Origin: Linanthus parryae
Lineage: Eukaryota; Streptophyta; Magnoliopsida; Ericales; Polemoniaceae
Reading direction: 5' to 3'
DNA length: 64,000 bases
Assembly: GCA_023055425.1 (NCBI GenBank)
Contig: JALGPY010000034.1
Location: forward strand, 2,360,584-2,424,583
Part shown: piece by piece, positions 57,600 through 64,000 of the stretch
Layout: the number at the start of each line of letters is the position of its first letter
Numbering within the stretch: position 1 is the first letter of the stretch
The notes under the pieces: model-generated
What the model saw: the letters and a program-made list of their open reading frames with translations, nothing else
The model's database searches: none
What the model was told of the DNA's origin: nothing
Translations under genes and position numbers: made by a program

Positions 57600-59260
57600 A
57601 AATTTAACAAAATAAACATGCATGCTGCTTGGCTTGCTCTTTGCTAACAGTTTCCAACTGTCAGCTAATGTAATACGGTACAAGATGGTCCATTGATATG
57701 CAGATGTACTCCTAGGTATCCCTCCATACCGCAACAGCTTCTTTCGACAAATCAGCAAATCCTGCCATTCGCTGAAAGGTAAGTATAGATACAGTAATGA
57801 AAAGTAAACCAATCAATACATGGTTTTCTAACAAAAGGTTGAACTATACATATTTCAGTTGTACAGTGAGCAAGATTTTAGCTCTTGAGCATGTAAATGA
57901 AGTACGGAAGTCACTTCAAGAGTTGCGCAAAGCTCCTCTAAGAGATATTACTCCCTCGGCTTCTTTTCCAAAACTAATACCAAACCGTATTATTTCCAGA
58001 AATGAGTTTCATACTAAATGAACTTCTTGACAACTACCTTCACCTCTACGGACCTTCTTGATAAAAATCGGTATACTATGAACATCCACAAGAAAATGCA
58101 TTGATACAGAAAGTCCGTATATCCAATCTAGAAGATTTTGATTGAATTCCTCGAAATAAAGAGTGCACGGGTGTTTCATTCTCAGCAGCAAAATGTGGAA
58201 CTTACAGAAATCAATATCTGCTAGTTACAAGCACAGTAATGGAGCAAAAGTAATACCAAACATAAGCTAAAACTTGTTAACATGCCACATAGAAGCTGAG
58301 GGCTGTTTCAAGGTGGCCATACACCATAATTTCCACATCTATACTCCTTCATGGGCGTGGATCTAACCCGATTTATTAGAAAAAACGGATGAAACTAGTC
58401 ACAATAAGTTCATATGCCTCCTTTCTTTGAGTTTAGTAGTATCTGGCTTTACAAATTAGCACTGTAAACGACGCAAGTGAAACTAAATCCAATTGAAACT
58501 CCACCAATCTGACCCAATTGGTTTTGGATAAACATAGCACGGTAAAACAGATTACGCCCGAATATCCTCAAGTATAAAAGATACATACTCTAGTGCGAGT
58601 ATGATGGTCTAACGCAGAACTTCCGTCTAACGACAAGGCTCTACCGTAGTAATTCTGGTAGGTACAGGGGATTTACACAGTAATACTGACCAAATTGTTT
58701 CAGCCTGCTCAAATGAAATTGAGACCCAAATGCATGGACTATCGAATTTGGAGTGAAACCGATTGAAGTTCTTTATCGGTTTTGATAAATGGCTCTGATA
58801 ACAGTAAAACGAGATTTTTTGAGGTCCTTAGACTCATTTTACCTAGCATTGAATAGACTGCGTATTCACCTTATCAACATCTCAAATCAATGATGGGTTC
58901 TGTTTGGCACCTAAAGTCAAAGGACACCTGAATGAGACCCCACGTCCGCAGTTAAGGTAGAAGTACCAAAATCCATCCTCATCGCTCTTAGAGTAATATT
59001 CTCAACAAGGTCCAGGGTTCCTTTTGGCTGGTGGTGCAACCAGATTGGACGAACAGCATCACAGAGAGCATATCTGGAAGGTTCGGGTTTCAGATAAAGA
59101 AGTCCAGCCTAGGTTTCGTAAATGAAAAAAAAAATGTACCTATATACTAATACCATACTGAGCGCAACTTCTAACACACTTCAATTTTTTACTAAACTGG
59201 TTGTTATATATTAATCGAATAGGCTAGAGGCATTTGCAAGTTTTCTATCCAGGTAATTAT
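57600..59260. repeat. F-box segment flank, unit D
   Basis: Blocks near 57720-57790 (CAACAGCTTCTTTCGACAAATCAGC) and 58020-58140 resemble the flank in units A-C (8960-9560, 25540-26150). They are probably the 3' flank of the F-box gene at the right edge, separated from it by the retroelements between. No gene here. Confidence 0.45.
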
Positions 59261-59269
59261 AAACAAAGT

Positions 59270-61385
59270 TCCTATTTATAGAGGAGATAGAGTTATAGCT
59301 TGTAGTATTGGTGATGTTTGTGGTGGTTGGGATATTTGGTCTTTAACTAAAAGACCTATCGTAGCAAATCTTGTATATCTGTTGTTAGTTAGTGAGTGGT
59401 TATTAATACATAAATGTAATCAGTTGTATTAGTTGGTTAATCAACAATAGAAGTTAACTTTCCTCTTATATCTCTTCTCGCTCAAACCCTACTTTCTCTT
59501 CATGGTATCAGAGCTTCCATGCTCAATGTAAGACCCCAAGTATGTGAAATACTTATAAGTGTATTCATTTTATAAAAAAAATGATATCGTAAAAGTTTAC
59601 ATGTCATATTTGGTGATTTATAGTGGAATTATTTTTACATGAAAAAAAAAATGACTTTGCATGTGCACGAAAATTCAAAAATACATGTTAGATTCTTCAT
59701 GTACTACCTTTTTGTGTTGTTTTCCTTTAACTAGTATGCATCTTAATGCATTGGTGGATTTGTGAATATGGCATAAATGAGGGACATGTTTGTAAATATA
59801 GCTAATTTGTCTTAGTAGATATCAACTCATTCCCTCCAATAGCCACGTATTCTTTACTTCAGATTGATGACTATCATTTTTAGTAGTCAAAGCTTATCTA
59901 GCCTTTACTTGTTCTATTTAGTAATTTGTTTTAGATCTCATTATTATGAAATGGTGGCATGTGAGTCCAGAGAGAGAGAAGATTACTTCTTTAGTAGGAA
60001 ATCGCTGTAGGAGGTGAGATCATTTCAAGCAGAGAGTTAGAGTTGGTTATGGAGGAAAACGTTTTGAAAAAAAGATGCATGTTTGGGGTTATGCCATTTC
60101 TTGTACGAAGCAGAGAGTATGGAAGTTATATTTTTCACTTCTAAGGGATATTTATCATCGCAAAATTAATGTCTACTGCGATTCAGTTATCGTTTCAGGT
60201 AGGGGAAATCTAATCTCTAAATTTCTGCAGTTACAGTCTATATCTGTTTATACTGTTGGTGTGATTTTTACAGCTTTTAAGCTATATGTTGAATATCTGG
60301 TGATTGTTAAATCACGTTGTTTGTCTGTTTGGTGCCGCATGTTGATTTGTAATAATTGGCTGTGTGTTAAGTAGATTTTAGATTTCTACGCCAGTGGTTA
60401 GGCGGTATCTGCTGGGCTATTTTGGCTCACCCCTCTATTTTACAGGTTGAGCCGGAGCGCGACTGGATCGCGGAGTAGTTGATAAAATTTGTATTTTTAG
60501 TTAACTATGTTGTTTTTAGCCAATTTTAGCTGTTTGTTGTAAATTACTATTTTGGGTCAGATATTTATAAAAACTGTCATTTTGACGAGCTGGTGTAATT
60601 ATTTATTAAATTCAGTCACGTACCAGATTTTCTGAAATATTATTAAAATATTGTTTTGGAGGACTGTGTGTCCTGTAGGTGAAGTTTTGGATGTCTGAAA
60701 GTGTAAGACGAATTGATATTTCCGCGTGTTTTTATCGTAAATCGATATTTTTTATATTTAAAAGTGTGACGGGTCGTCACACTCAATGCTATTTCGTTTC
60801 TGGTTCTGGAATTCGTAGCCAGGATTAAGCTTCGGTGGCTCCAATGCTCGTAGCTTCTTCTTATATGTCCACAACTATGACTAATGCAATTCCCTCATGT
60901 TTGACATTCCTAATATCAAATCTAAATCGCTGCTTCAGATCAAGCAATTACAGTATCTGGCGAGCACAACGATCTTCTGCACTTTAGCTCCACCATATGA
61001 GTTTTCTAAACCTTGTTCCCAACCCTAACTTTGTTTGGTGGAAATCCCACTCAATTTTCAGTTTTACCGTGCTGAAAGACTCATGCTATATACACCTCAA
61101 GACATGTATTTGGTGAGTTTCTTATAACTGATAAAGTTTCCTTACAATGAGACTGCGTCTTCTTCTATTTGTTAAGCCTTTTATGTCCCATTCTTATTCT
61201 GCCAGTGTTCCTACTTCTCTAGGGAATTCGTCTCTTTCAAGATTATGAGAGCAGCAGATGAAAGTATCTCTATATATTAGGCTAGGCTTGTAGCTAAAGG
61301 CTACCTTCAAGAACTTCGTCGAGACTTCACTGGGACGTTTAGTCCAGTAGCTAAGCACCCTACAATTAGACCTAGAAACAGTAGA
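59270..61385 (+). mobile_element. Degenerate Ty1/copia element, interrupted
   Basis: Old LTR sequence ends ...CTCTTCA at 59502, followed by the primer site TGGTATCAGAGC (59503-59514). A solo LTR (59527-60781) then splits it. After that come decayed internal sequence and a short reverse-transcriptase piece at about 61281-61375 (ARLVAKGYLQELRRDFTGTF, then SPVAKHPTIR). The LTR start and 3' LTR were not found. Confidence 0.65.
59527..60781. mobile_element. Solo LTR (Ty3 type), nested in the copia remnant
   Basis: Starts TGTAAGACCCC and ends GACGGGTCGTCACA (1255 bp, TG...CA). The five bases ctcaa flank both ends (59522-59526 and 60782-60786). The TGTAAGACCC start and GGGTCGTCACA end are typical of Tekay/Del-type Ty3 LTRs. 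An ORF at 60075-60374 inside it is not supported as a gene. Confidence 0.85.
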
Positions 61386-61552
61386 AACAACCTCTAAGGG
61401 AAATATCAGATTCCAAATTGAAACTCAACTTATAACCATTCTCCCGTATTTCCAACTAGAATTCTTCCTTTCAATCACATACAATCACCCATTATAGGAA
61501 ACGGCCGTCTATTTACCTTTGATACAAAAGAAACTAACTCTATCGTTGGGTC

Positions 61553-62586
61553 CTATGTAGCACGGGTGCGGGTGCAGTGCGGGTGCGAGAACTGGGTGCG
61601 GGTACGGCAAATTTCCAAAATTTAAGGGTGCAGGTGCGGCGTGGGTGCGGCAAAAATATTTAAATTTAAATATAATATTATTTATCATATGTTCACATAT
61701 ATACTATTACACAAATGTAAAAAACATCAATAATCCTATAAGTTCTAAATTATAAAGATAAAACACACTAAGATCATGCAAAATATATTGCAAACCAATC
61801 ATAAGTCACATTAGTACAACTCTGAAGTACAGCTACTAGTATTATATAAAATTATTGATACTACCACTATGCTTTTCAGCCATTAGCTGGACCACACCAA
61901 ATGTCCACTTGCATAAAAAAAAAAAGTGACAGCAGCACTGTGTACAACACGTAGCAACCAACCCACGTGATAGAGTGGTACTTCTCTGATGCTTACTACC
62001 AGTAGTACTTAATACTACTACTACCTCTACCAGATGGGTGTTGGGATGTTTGTTTAGTTTGATGTTGTTTTTGTTTTGCTAGTTTGTAAGTTGTTAATTT
62101 TCCGAAGTATCAAAAAAAAAAAAAATACTACTACTACCTCAACTTCATAGGCATTAGACATCAAACTAGAGGCAGAAGAAACAAACTAGAGGCGAAGAAA
62201 CAAACTGAGAAAGAGGGAAGAGAGAGAGAGCGGAGATGAACCTGAGAAGACGACCTCAACGATGATGGCGAACAACAGCGAGACCACGGCGGCGAAGACG
62301 ACTGGGAACGACGGTGTTTCTGTTCGCCTCCCCTCTTTCTTTCTCATCCTTTCTCAGTTCCTCCGCTGCTAGGGCTTGAAGAGGTAAGGTAATCGCGTAT
62401 TTTTCATTTTTTCTTTTATAAAAAAAATCTTTACAATATTATAAACCGACCCCAGAATTTTTGAAAAATACTAAAACGACCGCCGCCGCACCCCTGAAGC
62501 ACCCACGGCGCACCCAGCCGCACCCACGCACCCGTACGCACCCGGTGCGTGGTTCGGCTCCAAAATGGCGCAGCCATGCTACATAG
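61553..62586. mobile_element. hAT-like non-autonomous element
   Basis: Ends are CTATGTAGCA (61553) and TGCTACATAG (to 62586), a perfect 10-bp inverted pair. The eight bases gttgggtc flank both ends (61545-61552 and 62587-62594), the duplication size of hAT elements. Both subterminal regions are rich in GGGTGC on one side and GCACCC on the other. No transposase. The middle has AT-rich and CTACTAC-rich sequence. Confidence 0.85.
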
Positions 62587-62594
62587 GTTGGGTC

Positions 62595-63590
62595 TGCTAG
62601 AGGAGGCAAAGAGAGAAACAAATCATGACAACATCAAACAGTCTTCTGGAGGAAGTCAAGCTAAAAGAAATGTGCAAGATGTAGCTTGTTTCCTAATGTT
62701 GCTAGAGAAGTGCGAAGCACTGAGGTTTGATTACATCCGTTGCTTCTCTTTTCTTACAATTGGAGATTGAAGTAGTCTCTGCAGTGCCATTTTTATTCGG
62801 TTATTTGTGGCTTACAGAGGTTATTACCTGTTAACTAACTAATTGAATAGGCGGTTATACAATAGTTGGACTAGTTAGCATAGGTTGACCAGTCTATATT
62901 AGCGACTTCTGAAAGAAGCCCGACACTTTGGGTTTATAGATAAAAAAGGTACATCAAAGCCGTTTAGAATCTCAAAAGCTAAAGTAGCTTCAGTTCGCGC
63001 AAGGAATTCGCTGCATTCACATGGAGGTCATGGTGGAGTCGGTGTATTATTTCAGATCCATTGGAGCTACCCCTTGTGAATGGATGAGACTGGGGCGCAG
63101 ATACTGCTTTTGCTTATATGCTATATAGGTTGATATTTTGAGAACAGACATTTCAGAAACAACAAGTAGATCATTCTCGACTCTCTTAACAGTATTACAG
63201 TATATAACTTGATACACCATTGTCCATAATAGTCAGTATTCAGCTTTCATATTGACAGGAATTTTTTTTTTTTGGTTTGGTCATTAATCAACTTATCCTG
63301 ACCCCATTTCTCAACTAGACCCGGCATAGTTTTCCTAAGCACCATATGCACAACAAGACATCTGTATACAAATCATCTGATGTTTTTCTATATTGGTAAC
63401 AAAATTAAGATCCACTCTAGCTGAGAATTTCAGGTGGTACATGAACTTGCGTTTCAAAACAAATTGATGTGCTCTTGTATAGCAAAAGTACAGAAAAACA
63501 GAACCATAAACAGAGCAATCTTGGTACAAACATGGACGAGTAAAAACTTAGAAACAGATCTATAAACATTGAAACGAATAGTCATTTACC
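62595..63590. other. Gene-free stretch before F-box D
   Basis: No recognised gene. The first part may continue the old copia element. The last part (about 63470-63590) is the 3' flank of F-box D. Confidence 0.35.
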
Positions 63591-63593
63591 TGC

Positions 63594-64000
63594 TCAATCA
63601 AGTGAAGCCAGGCTCTCACTGTACACGAAGGTCCCATTTACAGATCTCATTTCCTCTAACTGCATCAAGCGTGCCATACGATCACTATGTTTGATGACTA
63701 CACCAGGTCCAAGTTTACTAGGTCGTCTACAAGTCAGTAATTTAGACCACGACTGATTAGCACCACCGCAATCACTCATCATCCACACGTCCACGTCAAT
63801 CTCATCGTATGAAACATCAGCTGTCTTAACATGTTGCGCCTTCCTACGAACAAATAGGGTAAGAGATCCGTTGCAATTTGCAAGCTCAACGGTGGGGCCA
63901 GGGACGGGGCAGAATGGCATCTCGATGCGTTTAAAAAATTGGTCAATCATGTCATAACTTAATATGTAGCTATCATCGCCGTCCACCTTGATAGTTATAA
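63594..64000 (-). CDS. F-box protein with F-box-associated domain (copy D), 3' part
   Basis: The C-terminal 135 codons or so of an F-box gene whose 5' part lies beyond the right edge; the frame is open to the edge (no start needed here). Conserved blocks: SYILSYDMIDQFFKRIEMPF, GSLTLFVRRK, VDVWMMSDCGGANQSWSKLL, TFVYSESLASLD, then TGA. Compared with A and B it lacks the VVGFFRKDDVDLIL block and instead has GVVIKHSDRMARLMQLEEM, so it is a more distant paralogue. The stop is followed at once by GCAG-GTAAATG, like the donor sites after copies A and B, which suggests a shared 3'-UTR intron. No lesion is seen in the visible part. The F-box itself is outside the window. Confidence 0.85.
   Translation of the reverse strand, partial: ITIKVDGDDSYILSYDMIDQFFKRIEMPFCPVPGPTVELANCNGSLTLFVRRKAQHVKTADVSYDEIDVDVWMMSDCGGANQSWSKLLTCRRPSKLGPGVVIKHSDRMARLMQLEEMRSVNGTFVYSESLASLD

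Noticed and set aside
60075..60374. 99-aa ORF
   Set aside because: Lies wholly within the non-coding solo LTR.

Overview
This window looks like nuclear DNA of a flowering plant, most likely a eudicot. The evidence is a Ty3 element with the tRNA-Asp primer site used by Athila-type plant retrotransposons, a Ty1/copia element with the plant initiator-Met primer site, pentatricopeptide-repeat (PPR) genes of the restorer-like P class, F-box genes with F-box-associated domains, L1-type LINE pieces, and MULE- and hAT-like DNA transposons. Bacterial-style features (operons, ribosome binding sites, CRISPR) are absent. The species cannot be told from the sequence.

Layout. 1-4477: 5' part of an Athila-like Ty3 element on the minus strand (gag-protease, primer site, one complete LTR). 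5193-6320: a MULE-like element with long terminal inverted repeats and a 9-bp target duplication. About 6700-27110: a tandem array of F-box segments. Units A (6.7-14.8 kb) and B (15.2-22.8 kb) each carry an F-box gene, an older F-box remnant and a LINE remnant. Unit C (23.5-26.7 kb) is partial. A fourth copy, D, is split by transposons and ends in an F-box gene running off the right edge (63594-64000). About 27.5-30.9, 36.2-39.1 and 52.4-56.2 kb: three copies of a restorer-like PPR segment. Each has one long PPR gene and an eroded second PPR piece just downstream; two also carry a callose-synthase (GSL) fragment. Between and inside these lie two L1-like LINE remnants, a solo LTR (31678-32080), a complete young copia element (41399-46452), an unrecognised polyadenylated retroposed ORF (47987-about 49790), a solo Ty3-type LTR nested at the primer site of an old copia (59527-60781) and a hAT-like element (61553-62586).

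State of the genes. None of the five long host genes seen whole (F-box A and B; PPR1, 2 and 3) has one uninterrupted reading frame, and each is broken by a different lesion. This fits birth-and-death evolution of F-box and PPR-RFL clusters and not one shared ancestral defect. The most distinctive lesion is in F-box A: about 10 extra bases create a perfect 14-bp inverted repeat and shift the frame. F-box and PPR genes share one other trait: a piece of the same terminal-inverted-repeat family lies about 80-190 bp upstream of their start codons.

No clearly new molecular system was found. The points most worth a second look are the palindrome-forming insertion, the independent breaks in the PPR paralogues, the shared promoter-side element, the young copia with two early stops in gag, and the unassigned retroposed ORF. 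All assignments are from reading the sequence and recalled family features; no database search was run.
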